From the NCBI RefSeq assembly GCF_009707865.1, contig NZ_WMBA01000032.1, forward strand, positions 17,287-81,286: DNA of 64,000 nucleotides, given 5' to 3'. This DNA comes from Amycolatopsis pithecellobii (lineage in GTDB: Bacteria; Actinomycetota; Actinomycetes; Mycobacteriales; Pseudonocardiaceae). Position numbers and translations under genes: made by a program. Of this stretch, positions 20,898-28,803 are shown one piece after another. Each line of letters starts with the position of its first letter. The first letter of the stretch is position 1. The notes beneath the pieces were generated by a model that was not told the origin of the DNA, searched no databases, and worked only from the letters and a program-made list of their open reading frames with translations.

Positions 20898-22388
20898 TCA
20901 CGGAGTCGACGTTGCCGACGACGGCTCGCTGGTCTTCGATGTGGTGCTCGTCGGCTGAGAACTCGACGTCGGCTTCTTCGAACTGCTCGTCGGCTGATCT
21001 TCCGTCGTCTGTTCCACCGAGCTGGTGCGCCGCGGCGTGGAAACCCGCGACACGCGAGTCGAACTGGATGGTGCCTCCGAGGCCGTGGCGCTTTCCGTCG
21101 TCACCACCGGGGAACTGCTCGACACGGGCGGCGGCACGATCGGCTGCTGGTTGTCCGTGATGTTGCTGCCCCCTGTGTCCGGGCGGCTGAACAGCCAAAT
21201 CCCGAGCGCGATCAGCCCGACCACGACGACCCCGCCGATGATCGCGGGCACCTTCCACTTGCCGGGCCGATCCTCGTCGGCGGCCGGCGCCGGGGCGCCT
21301 TCGTCCCCGTAGCCGGCGTACCCGGCGGGGACGGCACGCGTCCGGTTGTCCTGGTCCTCGGTCGGATACGCCGCCGTAGCGCCGTACTCGTCGGGGTAGT
21401 CGTCCTCATAGTCGTCGTAGAAGTCGTTGGCCCGGTTACCGCCGAGACTGCCGCTGAACGCGCGCGTCCCTCCCGCACCCAGCGCGGCTCCCGCCGCGGC
21501 GGCGCCCACGGCGCCGTTCGAGGAGGCGAGCTGTGTCGGGGCGTCCGGACCGCCCAGCGGCGTCTCGCCACGAGCTACCGCGGACAGCAACTCCTCCGCT
21601 TCGGCGGCGGTCGGCCGGTGATGCACGTCTGGATGCAGCAGCACCGCGAGGACGCTCGCCAGCGGGCCGGACTGCCGCGGCGGGTTGATCTGGCCCGCGG
21701 CCACGGCGTGCAGGAGGCTCAGGGTGTTTTCGCTGAGGCCGAACGGCGGCTGGCCCTCGCACGCCGCGTACAACGTCGAGCCGAGCGAGAACACGTCGGC
21801 CTCGGGGCCTGGCTCGCCGCCGATCGCCACCTCGGGCGCGAGGTAGGCGGGCGTGCCGGCGATCATGCCGGTCTTGGTGACCGTGACGTCGTCCTTCGCG
21901 CGGGAGATACCGAAGTCGGTGATCTTCACCAGTCCGCTGTCGGCGAGCAGGATGTTGCCGGGCTTGATGTCGCGGTGCACGATGCCGACCGCGTGCGCTT
22001 CCTTGAGCGCGGCCGCGATCTGCGTGCCGATCCCCGCCACCTCCGTCGGCGGCAGCGTCTTCCGCTCCCGCAGCACCTCGGCGAGGCTGGTGGACTGCAG
22101 GTACTCCATCACCAGGCACGGGTGGCCGTTGTCGTCGGTGACGACGTCGAACACCGTGATCGCGTTGGGATGGTGCAACCGGGCCGCGATCCGGCCCTCA
22201 CGCATGGTGCGTAGCTTGGCGTCTTCGGCTTCATGCTCGTCGAGACCGGGCTGGAGCAGGAGCTGCTTGATCGCGACGGTGCGTGCGAGCACTTCGTCAT
22301 GCGCCTGCCAGACCGCGCCCATGGCACCGGTGCCGATGCGCCGTACCACGCGGTACCGGCCGGCGACCAGGCGACCCTCGTCGCTCAC
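20898..22388 (-). CDS. Transmembrane serine/threonine protein kinase (PknB family)
   Basis: This is a complete Hanks-type kinase. It has the glycine loop IGTGAMGAVW, Lys41 in AIKQ, HRDIKPGN with Asp140 and Asn145, DFG at 158-160, and GTPAYLAPE. The kinase domain ends near residue 270. A juxtamembrane region rich in Asp/Tyr (about 320-360) precedes one membrane helix at 380-400. The extracellular tail (401-496) is low-complexity Ser/Thr/Pro with no PASTA repeats, so the ligand is unclear. GTG 22388 follows GAAGGAGGTCGC, an ideal site. Neighbours are two anchored proteins upstream and a pseudokinase downstream, all leftward. Confidence 0.93.
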   Translation of the reverse strand: MSDEGRLVAGRYRVVRRIGTGAMGAVWQAHDEVLARTVAIKQLLLQPGLDEHEAEDAKLRTMREGRIAARLHHPNAITVFDVVTDDNGHPCLVMEYLQSTSLAEVLRERKTLPPTEVAGIGTQIAAALKEAHAVGIVHRDIKPGNILLADSGLVKITDFGISRAKDDVTVTKTGMIAGTPAYLAPEVAIGGEPGPEADVFSLGSTLYAACEGQPPFGLSENTLSLLHAVAAGQINPPRQSGPLASVLAVLLHPDVHHRPTAAEAEELLSAVARGETPLGGPDAPTQLASSNGAVGAAAAGAALGAGGTRAFSGSLGGNRANDFYDDYEDDYPDEYGATAAYPTEDQDNRTRAVPAGYAGYGDEGAPAPAADEDRPGKWKVPAIIGGVVVVGLIALGIWLFSRPDTGGSNITDNQQPIVPPPVSSSSPVVTTESATASEAPSSSTRVSRVSTPRRTSSVEQTTEDQPTSSSKKPTSSSQPTSTTSKTSEPSSATSTP

Positions 22389-22577
22389 GCGACCTCCTTC
22401 GGGGGCTGCTTGCAGGGCGCGACACGGTGCCGCACGCCCCGGAGCGTATGCACATATCGCGGCCCTTGGGCCGGTTTCTAGCCGAGTCCAGCTCGTGACA
22501 AGGCTAGGGCGCTCACTCTGCGCACACACAATCGGCACGCTTTCGAACGCTTTGGGGTTGCCTGCTATGGCTCGAAG

Positions 22578-23429
22578 CTACAGTTGCTCGGCCGACAACA
22601 GCTCCGCTTGCGAGATGACGGGCCCCTTGTCCTTGGCCAGGCCGAGCACCTGAGTGACCCGAAGGCGGACTCCGTCCTGCTGGACCATCGTCACCACCGC
22701 GCGCACCGCGCCGTCGGGCTGCACCTGCACCTCATCCACGTGCACCTCGCTCATCGAGCTCCACGCCCGCACGAGATCGCCCGGTTCGTCGCCGGCGAGT
22801 TCAGGGGAGAGCATGGCCAGCGCGTCCTCCGGATGCGAGGACACCATGCGCTGGTAGAACTGCTTGACCACAGCCACTTTCTGGCCGTCGGTGACCTCGG
22901 TCGTCGTCGTGGTCGGGATCGAGCTGCTGGTGGTCGGGGCGGGTGCGGTACCGATCGGCTGCGTCTGGGCGACCGGAGCCTGCGAGGTCGCCGTGACACT
23001 GGGCTGGGGCCGCATCGGGTGGCTTTGCGCGTGGGGAGCTTCGGCGGTGCCCGTGCCGGGCAAGAATGCGCCGAGCGCGGCAGCGCCGGTGATCTGCGGG
23101 GGAGCGGGGTTCGGGTCGCGGGTGTCCGCCGGTCTCTGTCTGGTCAGCATCGAGGACGCCACGACAGCGCCGATCAGCAGGGAGGCGGCGGTGGTCAGGC
23201 CGGCGAGCTTCGCCACCTTCGACACCCTGCTCTCCGGCTCGCGGGTGGGCTCGGGTTCGCGCTTCGGACGAAGCCGGGGCGGCGGCAGGAAGTCGCGCTC
23301 GTGCCCGGATCCGGTCGGACAGGTGTCTTCGACCAGCGTCAGCTCGAGTTCTCGCACTGACAGGAGATCCTCCACGGTGCGAGCGTCCGGCTCCTGCCGG
23401 GACCGTCGGCGATCGTGCGCGACTCTCAT
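22578..23429 (-). CDS. Single-pass membrane protein with extracellular NTF2-like domain
   Basis: Residues 1-72 are charged and cytoplasmic, a membrane helix lies at about 74-95 (AGLTTAASLLIGAVVASSML), then a Pro/Thr-rich linker to about 200. The C-terminal 90 residues (KVAVVKQFYQRMVSSHPEDA onward) have the alternation expected of an NTF2/SnoaL-like alpha+beta domain. It resembles in architecture the next gene upstream (23570-24721), so the two may be paralogues. Position just ahead of the receptor kinase suggests a partner role; this is inference. The start is uncertain; ATG 23429 is the first with plausible spacing to AGAGG. Confidence 0.7.
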   Translation of the reverse strand: MRVAHDRRRSRQEPDARTVEDLLSVRELELTLVEDTCPTGSGHERDFLPPPRLRPKREPEPTREPESRVSKVAKLAGLTTAASLLIGAVVASSMLTRQRPADTRDPNPAPPQITGAAALGAFLPGTGTAEAPHAQSHPMRPQPSVTATSQAPVAQTQPIGTAPAPTTSSSIPTTTTTEVTDGQKVAVVKQFYQRMVSSHPEDALAMLSPELAGDEPGDLVRAWSSMSEVHVDEVQVQPDGAVRAVVTMVQQDGVRLRVTQVLGLAKDKGPVISQAELLSAEQL

Positions 23430-23569
23430 GGCCTCTGTTCCGGTTGATCGGTTGTCTGCTCCTTCATCAGCGAACCGTGACAAGTCGTTACGGGCCACCT
23501 TTGATCGCCAGAGGGCCGTCACCGCACGACGAACGGCAGGGCGCATCACCCGCCTGGAGCAGTGGAACG

Positions 23570-24721
23570 TCAGGAACCGTCGCTGGCGATCTTGCCGCGC
23601 TGGAAGGTCAGGGTCTTCTGCTCGGTGGTCTCGGCACCGTCCTTGCGGACCGTCTTCACCGTGCAGACCGTCTTGCCGTCGTACTGGTGCACCTGGACGT
23701 GCTCGACCTGGAAGTAGGCGACTTCGGCGTACTTCTGTTCGATTCCCTGGGTGCCTTCCTGCTGCAGGTCGCCGGTGGTCATCGCGTACGCGGCCTGCGG
23801 GTTGTCGGTGACGGTGTCGAGGTACGTCTGCGAGTTCTCGGCCAACGTCTTCGGGTCGCCCTGCGAGAACGCGAACCGCGTCGGGTCCTGCGAGTAGGGC
23901 GCCGGGGTGGGCGGCGGTTTCCGCGGGACCGGGGTTGTGGTGGGCGTCGAGGGGCTGCTGTCCCAGCCGTCGTCCGTGGTCGGAGCGGTGGTGCTGCTGG
24001 TGAACTCGTCCAGTGACGTCGTAGTGCCCGGCGAGCGGACACTGTCGGGCCGGCGCACGGGATCGCTCACCGCGCCGGGGTCGGTCGCGGAGCCGCGGCT
24101 CTTCGTGAGCGAATCGCTGGACGTCCCGCCGGGGACGGGCACGACGCGCTCACCCCCGATCGTCGGCAGCCCGCCGCCGAGCCCAGGGATCCACGCGTCA
24201 CCGGCCTGGCTCGGAGCGGGTTTGCCGACGAGCGCGGACCCGGCGAACAGCAGTGCGAGGACGACACCACCCGAGGAAGCGGTGGCGAACCACGCGGCCT
24301 TGCGCCAGCTTCGCGGAGGTGTCACCGACGCGGGCACACTGCCGAGGTCGAACGAGCTGAGGCCGGTCTCGGCGGGAGCCGCGTACACCCGCACGTCGTC
24401 GTCGACACTTTCGCCCTTCGCGGCGGGCGGGGTGAGCGTGACCTTGGTGCGCTTGGGGCACCGTGGGGCTGCGTCCGGGAGCGGCAACTCGCCATGGGCG
24501 CTGGGGAACTCGCCGCGGGCGGCCGGAACGGAGGCGCCTTGCTCGAAGATCTGTGAGATGAGCGGCAGCGAACCATGGGCCGGTGCGTCGAACGGCGGTG
24601 TGACGGAATGGCGTCCCCCCGTTCCACGTGGCGGCACGGTTGGTGTCCACGTGCCCGCACCGCGCCGGTGCCTGCCGGCGGTGAAGGGAAGCGGCTCAGT
24701 CGAATCGGCCCCGCCTGTCAT
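23570..24721 (-). CDS. Single-pass membrane protein with extracellular NTF2-like domain
   Basis: This 383-residue protein has a long cytoplasmic part rich in Pro and Gly (1-138), one membrane helix at about 142-165 (AWFATASSGGVVLALLFAGS) and a Pro/Ser/Thr-rich extracellular linker. The C-terminal domain (YLDTVTDNPQAAYAMTTGDL onward) has repeated V-x-V strands (VEHVQVHQYDGKTVCTVKTV), consistent with an NTF2-like fold. No enzymatic motif is visible. ATG 24721 follows GGGAGGAGG. It begins the leftward series that leads into the receptor kinase. Confidence 0.72.
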   Translation of the reverse strand: MTGGADSTEPLPFTAGRHRRGAGTWTPTVPPRGTGGRHSVTPPFDAPAHGSLPLISQIFEQGASVPAARGEFPSAHGELPLPDAAPRCPKRTKVTLTPPAAKGESVDDDVRVYAAPAETGLSSFDLGSVPASVTPPRSWRKAAWFATASSGGVVLALLFAGSALVGKPAPSQAGDAWIPGLGGGLPTIGGERVVPVPGGTSSDSLTKSRGSATDPGAVSDPVRRPDSVRSPGTTTSLDEFTSSTTAPTTDDGWDSSPSTPTTTPVPRKPPPTPAPYSQDPTRFAFSQGDPKTLAENSQTYLDTVTDNPQAAYAMTTGDLQQEGTQGIEQKYAEVAYFQVEHVQVHQYDGKTVCTVKTVRKDGAETTEQKTLTFQRGKIASDGS

Positions 24722-24969
24722 GCCCGGTGGACGCCTCCTCCCGTGCCAGGTGACGCCACTGGGAGGCCGGTTAAACCAAATGGAGCAACATGCACACTTG
24801 CGGATGCACAGTCATCTGCACGAGCACGCCGCGGAGCCGAGAAGGCGCGGCTGATCGTGCGAGTGTCCATCCTGCAAGGGTAAAAGGCTTCGCCCGCAAC
24901 GGGAGGGCGGGTGGCCAAGTTCACCCTGTAGAGAACGAGTCTCGCTTGAAATGCGACTTGCAGTGTGTA

Positions 24970-24987
24970 ACCGCGGCGCGCCGCGGT
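24970..24987. terminator. 18-bp perfect palindrome past the small membrane-protein gene
   Basis: ACCGCGGCGCGCCGCGGT reads the same on both strands and starts just beyond the end of the leftward gene at 24990. No T-run follows on either strand, so it is a possible weak terminator or mRNA 3' stem. The rest of 24722-24969 holds nothing else I can support beyond the promoter region of the gene at 24721. Confidence 0.4.
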
Positions 24988-24989
24988 AT

Positions 24990-25295
24990 TCAGCCGCCGC
25001 TGCGGTACTTCGCCTGGGTCGATTGCAAGGCCTTCACCGCCACCGCTCCGCTACCGGCGGCGAGGACGATGGCCAGAATGTCCATCCCGGTTCCCCCGGC
25101 GGTGAACAACCAGGCGAGCAACGAGGCGGCGGTGGTGCCGCCCGCGATCGGCCACCGGCTGCGCACGTACTGCGCGACCGGAGCACCCCCGGCACGCTTG
25201 TTCGCAGCGTTGTTGAGCAATGCCAGATATCCGACATGGCCGAGCGCGGCGAGCACACTGGCTATCGCGACCACGACCGCGATGAAATTAATCAT
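24990..25295 (-). CDS. Small three-helix membrane protein, predicted envelope-stress target
   Basis: This 101-residue protein has hydrophobic segments at about 2-27 (INFIAVVVAIASVLAALGHV), 50-68 and 70-88, with short loops and a basic C-terminus. No family is recognised. ATG 25295 is the natural start. A perfect 8-bp inverted repeat containing the TCAGGG-N5-CCCYGA motif lies 35-51 bp upstream, the same motif that occurs twice before the EsrS-like kinase. I therefore predict control by that system; it may be a membrane-protective or signalling protein. Confidence 0.65.
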   Translation of the reverse strand: MINFIAVVVAIASVLAALGHVGYLALLNNAANKRAGGAPVAQYVRSRWPIAGGTTAASLLAWLFTAGGTGMDILAIVLAAGSGAVAVKALQSTQAKYRSGG

Positions 25296-25323
25296 GTCTA
25301 CAGTGTGCCCGTCCGTCGCGGGC

Positions 25324-25346
25324 TCAGGGTCGGGGAAAGACCCTGA
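25324..25346. promoter_or_regulatory. Third TCAGGG-N5-CCCYGA site, within an 8-bp inverted repeat
   Basis: TCAGGGTC at 25324-25331 and GACCCTGA at 25339-25346 are perfect inverted arms 7 bp apart. Inside, 25330-25346 read on the minus strand is TCAGGG-TCTTT-CCCCGA, 15 of 17 identical to the site at 17855. It precedes the membrane-protein gene starting at 25295 and follows the chorismate mutase stop by 6 bp, so a role as terminator is the main alternative, though no T-run is present. Confidence 0.55.
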
Positions 25347-25352
25347 ATTCCG

Positions 25353-25649
25353 TCACCGGCCAAGCCGCCCGCGACCCAGGTTGAGCAGTGCCATCGCGAG
25401 CTGCCTGCCGTCCGGACCGAGGTCGCGGTAGCGGGCGAGCACGTCCATCTCGCGGTTGTAGACGATGCGGGTACCACCGGCGGCCATCCTGGCGCGCCCG
25501 ATGGTCTGGGAAACCTCGACCCGGCGTTTGACCAGCCGCAGGATTTCCCCGTCCAGCCAGTCGATTTCCTTGCGCAGCTCGGCGATCTCCTCGGCCGAGG
25601 CGACCGGTTCCGCGGTGGAAACCCGGTCTTCGTGCGTCGATGCGTCCAT
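25353..25649 (-). CDS. Chorismate mutase, AroQ-delta type
   Basis: This enzyme rearranges chorismate to prephenate, leading to Phe and Tyr. The 98-residue all-helical protein has the active-site residues of the short actinobacterial type (Rv0948c): EIAELRKEIDWLDGEILRLV with the conserved Arg, KRRVEVSQTIG, and RIVYNREMDVLARY. In mycobacteria this weak enzyme is activated by DAHP synthase. I place the start at ATG 25649 because GGAGG lies five bases upstream; the frame continues to GTG 25748 through a stem-loop, which argues against the longer form. It lies close to pcrA as in Rv0948c-Rv0949. Confidence 0.9.
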   Translation of the reverse strand: MDASTHEDRVSTAEPVASAEEIAELRKEIDWLDGEILRLVKRRVEVSQTIGRARMAAGGTRIVYNREMDVLARYRDLGPDGRQLAMALLNLGRGRLGR

Positions 25650-25694
25650 CAGGACCTCCGGTTCGCCCGGATCCCCACCTGATCCCAGAGCCGA

Positions 25695-25729
25695 CGAAAG
25701 CCCCGGGTCCGTGGACTCCGGGGCTTCGT
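25695..25729 (-). terminator. Stem-loop in the chorismate mutase leader
   Basis: On the minus strand CGAAGCCCCGG pairs with CCGGGGCTTTCG around a ten-base loop and a short T-run follows. It lies about 50 bases before the ribosome-binding site of chorismate mutase, and a short frame beginning at GTG 25748 (MSDRNHHEAPEST) runs into it. It could be an attenuator, but the short frame has no aromatic residues and so no obvious amino-acid sensor. Confidence 0.45.
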
Positions 25730-25814
25730 GGTGATTGCGGTCGGACACTACGCGATCACGGGAGCCGGAGTCCGGTTCCCGTAGAAAAATCGGAAGGCGT
25801 TGTGTCGCACACCG

Positions 25815-26195
25815 TCAGTATGGCACAGTCGCCCACCGGCGCCGCAGGCCCGCATGCACCAGGAGGCTGATCGTGAGCCAGAAAATGGGTGCCACCGGCC
25901 AGAAGAACGGCACACCCGACACGGCCCAGCCGACGATCAGCAGTGCCGACAACAGCACCACGACCGCGGCATGCACACGCAGCGGCGGCGGGAAACCGCG
26001 GCGTGGCACGGGTTCCGCCGGCAGGTCGGCCACGAAGCCGGCGAGCTGATCGACATACGTGGCGGCATAAACGTCGCCGAGGCGTTGTTCGGTTTCATCG
26101 AGGGTGAGACGGCCTTCGGAACTGGCTTGCTGGATACGGGTGGCGATCCGCTCGCGCTCGGCGTCCGAGGCGCGGATCCGGGTTTGTGTGGTCAT
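25815..26195 (-). CDS. DUF1707 (SHOCT-like) membrane protein
   Basis: Residues 6-60 are a DUF1707 domain (RIRASDAERERIATRIQQAS then EGRLTLDETEQRL), a short helical module common in actinobacteria and often attached to membrane anchors. Two hydrophobic segments follow at about 80-98 and 100-117. The role is unknown; such proteins are often linked to envelope or stress functions. ATG 26195 gives the canonical domain start; an upstream in-frame start at 26231 is less likely. Divergent from pcrA. Confidence 0.8.
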   Translation of the reverse strand: MTTQTRIRASDAERERIATRIQQASSEGRLTLDETEQRLGDVYAATYVDQLAGFVADLPAEPVPRRGFPPPLRVHAAVVVLLSALLIVGWAVSGVPFFWPVAPIFWLTISLLVHAGLRRRWATVPY

Positions 26196-26305
26196 GGTTC
26201 CGATGGTCCGCACGCGAACGCCGTCCGGCATCGGCCGCGGGGCGACATTCCCGGCTACGTCCGGTGCGGTAGACCGTCGGTGCCCCCGAGTAGCGTGGAT
26301 CCCCG

Positions 26306-28681
26306 ATGAGCACCCTTTTCGATCTTCCTAGAGAAGACGCTGTGAACACGTCCTCTTCCGGTCGCCAAGCCGACCTGCTCGCGGACCTGAACCCGGCCCA
26401 GCGTGAAGCGGTGACCCACGCCGGGGTGCCGCTGCTGGTCGTGGCGGGCGCCGGATCGGGCAAGACACGGGTGCTGACCAGGCGAATCGCCTGGCTGCTC
26501 GCCGAACGCGGCGCCCAGCCGGGGCAGATCATGGCGATCACGTTCACCAACAAGGCCGCCGCCGAAATGCGGGACAGGGTCAGCGAACTGGTGGGCAGGC
26601 GCGCCAACGCGATGTGGGTCTCGACGTTCCACTCCATGTGCGTGCGGTTGCTGCGGCGTGAGGCCAAGACGCTGGGCATGTCGTCGAACTTCTCCATTTA
26701 CGACTCCGACGACACCAAGCGCCTGATCACGCTGGTCGCGCGAGATCTCGACATCGACCCGAAGCGCTATCCGGCGCGGACGCTCGCGGTGCACATCTCC
26801 AACCTCAAGAACGAGCTCGTCGATGCCGAAACGGCGAAGGACAAGGCCACCAATGATCTGGAGCGCCGGGTCGCCGAGGTGTACACGGAGTACCAGCGCC
26901 GGTTGACGCTGGCGAACGCGATGGACTTCGACGACCTGATCATGCGCACGGTCGAGCTGCTGCAACGCTTCCCGGACGTGGCCGAGCACTACCGGCGCCG
27001 CTTCCGTCATGTTCTGGTCGACGAGTACCAGGACACCAACCACGCGCAGTACACGCTGGTCCGGGAGCTGGTAGGTACCGAGGCCACCGAGTCCGGTGTG
27101 GAGCCCGCGGAGCTGTGCGTGGTCGGTGACGCGGACCAGTCGATCTACGCGTTCCGCGGCGCGACGATCCGCAACATCGAGGAGTTCGAACGGGACTTCC
27201 CGAACGCGCGCACGATCATGCTGGAGCAGAATTACCGCTCCACGCAGACGATCCTGTCGGCGGCGAACGCGGTCATCTCGCGAAACCCGAACCGGCGCGA
27301 CAAGCGACTGTGGACCGACTCCGGCGACGGGGAGCGGATCGGCGGCTACGTCGCCGACAACGAGCACGACGAGGCCGCGTTCGTGGCAGGCGAGATCGAC
27401 GCGCTGGCGGACAAGGGCGAGGCCAAGTACTCCGACGTCGCGGTGTTCTACCGCACCAACAACCAATCGCGCGTGTTCGAAGAGATCTTCATCCGGCTCG
27501 GCCTGCCGTACCGGGTGGTCGGCGGGGTCCGCTTCTACGAGCGGCGCGAGGTGCGGGACATGCTCGCCTACCTTCGGGTCATCGCGAACCCGGAGGACAC
27601 GGTGAGCCTGCGCCGGATCCTGAACGTGCCCAAGCGCGGTATCGGGGACAGAGCGGAAGCCGTTGTCGCGACGCACGCCGAGCGTGAGCGGATCTCCTTC
27701 TACGCGGCGTTGCGTGAGGCGGTCGAAGGCAAGGTCACGCTGCTGAATCCACGCTCCGCCCGCGCCATCACCGGGTTCATCGAACTGCTCGACGGTCTGC
27801 TGGAGCTGGCCGACGACGGCGTGGAAGTGGCCGACATCCTGGAGACGGTGCTGGATCGCACCGGCTACCGCGCAGAGCTCGAGGAATCCGACGATCCACA
27901 GGACGCTTCCCGGGTGGAGAACCTGACGGAACTCGTGACCGTCGCGCGGGAGTTCACCGAGGCCGCAGTGGAGCTACCCCCGTCTGACGACGTCGACGCG
28001 GGCGCACCGGAACCGGGTTCGTTGCCCGCGTTCCTGGAACGGGTGTCGCTGGTGGCCGACGCGGACTCGATCCCGTCCCCCGACGGCGAGGACGAAGAAG
28101 ATGACGCGGGAGTGGTCACGTTGATGACCGTGCACACCGCGAAGGGCCTGGAGTATCCGGTCGTGTTCTGCACCGGCTGGGAGGACGGCGTCTTTCCGCA
28201 CATGCGCGCGCTCGGGGAACCGGCGGAACTCGCGGAGGAGCGGCGTCTGGCGTACGTGGCGATCACCAGGGCCCGCGAGCGGCTGTACCTGTCACGGGCG
28301 ATCGTGCGCTCGGCGTGGGGGCAGCCGATGACCAACCCGGCTTCGCGTTTCTTCGACGAGATCCCCGCGGACCTCGTCGACTGGCGCCGTGAGGAGCCGG
28401 TGGCGTCGTCGGGCTCCCCGCGTGCGGCCACGACCTGGGGAAGGCGGTCGTTCGGCGACCAGGCGGCGCGTACGCCACGGCCCGCCCCGGCGAAGGGCTG
28501 GCAGAACACGGTCGCGATGAAACTCGACGTCGGTGACCGGGTCAGCCACGACAAGTACGGCCTCGGCACGGTGGTCGAAGCTCAGGGCGAGGGCCCGCGA
28601 GCCACCGCGACCATCGACTTCGGCGCGGCAGGCAAGGTGAAGCTGATGCTGATCGGCAGCGTGCCGATGGTGAAGTTGTAG
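26306..28681 (+). CDS. pcrA: ATP-dependent DNA helicase PcrA/UvrD (UvrD1)
   Basis: This 791-residue SF1A 3'-5' helicase acts in nucleotide excision repair, replication restart and removal of RecA filaments. It has the Walker A VAGAGSGKTR, motif Ia ITFTNKAAAEMRDRV, motif II VDEYQDTN, motif III GDADQSIYAFRGA, motif IV/V regions and motif VI AYVAITRARERLYLS. The C-terminal Tudor-like RNA-polymerase-binding end (VGDRVSHDKYGLGTVVEAQG) is present. ATG 26306 is used. It corresponds to Rv0949. A LexA box lies 89 bp after its stop, not before it. Confidence 0.96.
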   Translation: MSTLFDLPREDAVNTSSSGRQADLLADLNPAQREAVTHAGVPLLVVAGAGSGKTRVLTRRIAWLLAERGAQPGQIMAITFTNKAAAEMRDRVSELVGRRANAMWVSTFHSMCVRLLRREAKTLGMSSNFSIYDSDDTKRLITLVARDLDIDPKRYPARTLAVHISNLKNELVDAETAKDKATNDLERRVAEVYTEYQRRLTLANAMDFDDLIMRTVELLQRFPDVAEHYRRRFRHVLVDEYQDTNHAQYTLVRELVGTEATESGVEPAELCVVGDADQSIYAFRGATIRNIEEFERDFPNARTIMLEQNYRSTQTILSAANAVISRNPNRRDKRLWTDSGDGERIGGYVADNEHDEAAFVAGEIDALADKGEAKYSDVAVFYRTNNQSRVFEEIFIRLGLPYRVVGGVRFYERREVRDMLAYLRVIANPEDTVSLRRILNVPKRGIGDRAEAVVATHAERERISFYAALREAVEGKVTLLNPRSARAITGFIELLDGLLELADDGVEVADILETVLDRTGYRAELEESDDPQDASRVENLTELVTVAREFTEAAVELPPSDDVDAGAPEPGSLPAFLERVSLVADADSIPSPDGEDEEDDAGVVTLMTVHTAKGLEYPVVFCTGWEDGVFPHMRALGEPAELAEERRLAYVAITRARERLYLSRAIVRSAWGQPMTNPASRFFDEIPADLVDWRREEPVASSGSPRAATTWGRRSFGDQAARTPRPAPAKGWQNTVAMKLDVGDRVSHDKYGLGTVVEAQGEGPRATATIDFGAAGKVKLMLIGSVPMVKL

Positions 28682-28769
28682 TTGGACGGTCTCACCCGAT
28701 CGGTGCCCGTTTTCCGGCTGCTCCACGCTCTGGCCCAGGAATTGTCGGACCCTTCCGCTATACCTGACC

Positions 28770-28785
28770 TCGAACAGGAGTTCGA
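28770..28785 (+). promoter_or_regulatory. Perfect LexA (SOS) box upstream of an unrecognised ORF
   Basis: TCGAAC at 28770-28775 and GTTCGA at 28780-28785 with 4 bp between them match the actinobacterial LexA box exactly. The symmetry extends to 11-bp arms (TGACCTCGAAC / GTTCGAGGTCA, 28765-28790). A possible -10 (TATACC, 28759-28764) touches its left edge. A ribosome-binding sequence (AGAAGGGGG) and ATG 28804 follow directly, so the site can control only a rightward gene; leftward lies the antisense strand of pcrA. Confidence 0.8.
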
Positions 28786-28803
28786 GGTCAGAAGGGGGTC
28801 CTC

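Noticed and set aside
24790..25431. 213-codon plus-strand frame
   Set aside because: It runs antisense over the small membrane-protein gene and the chorismate mutase end and has no ribosome-binding site.
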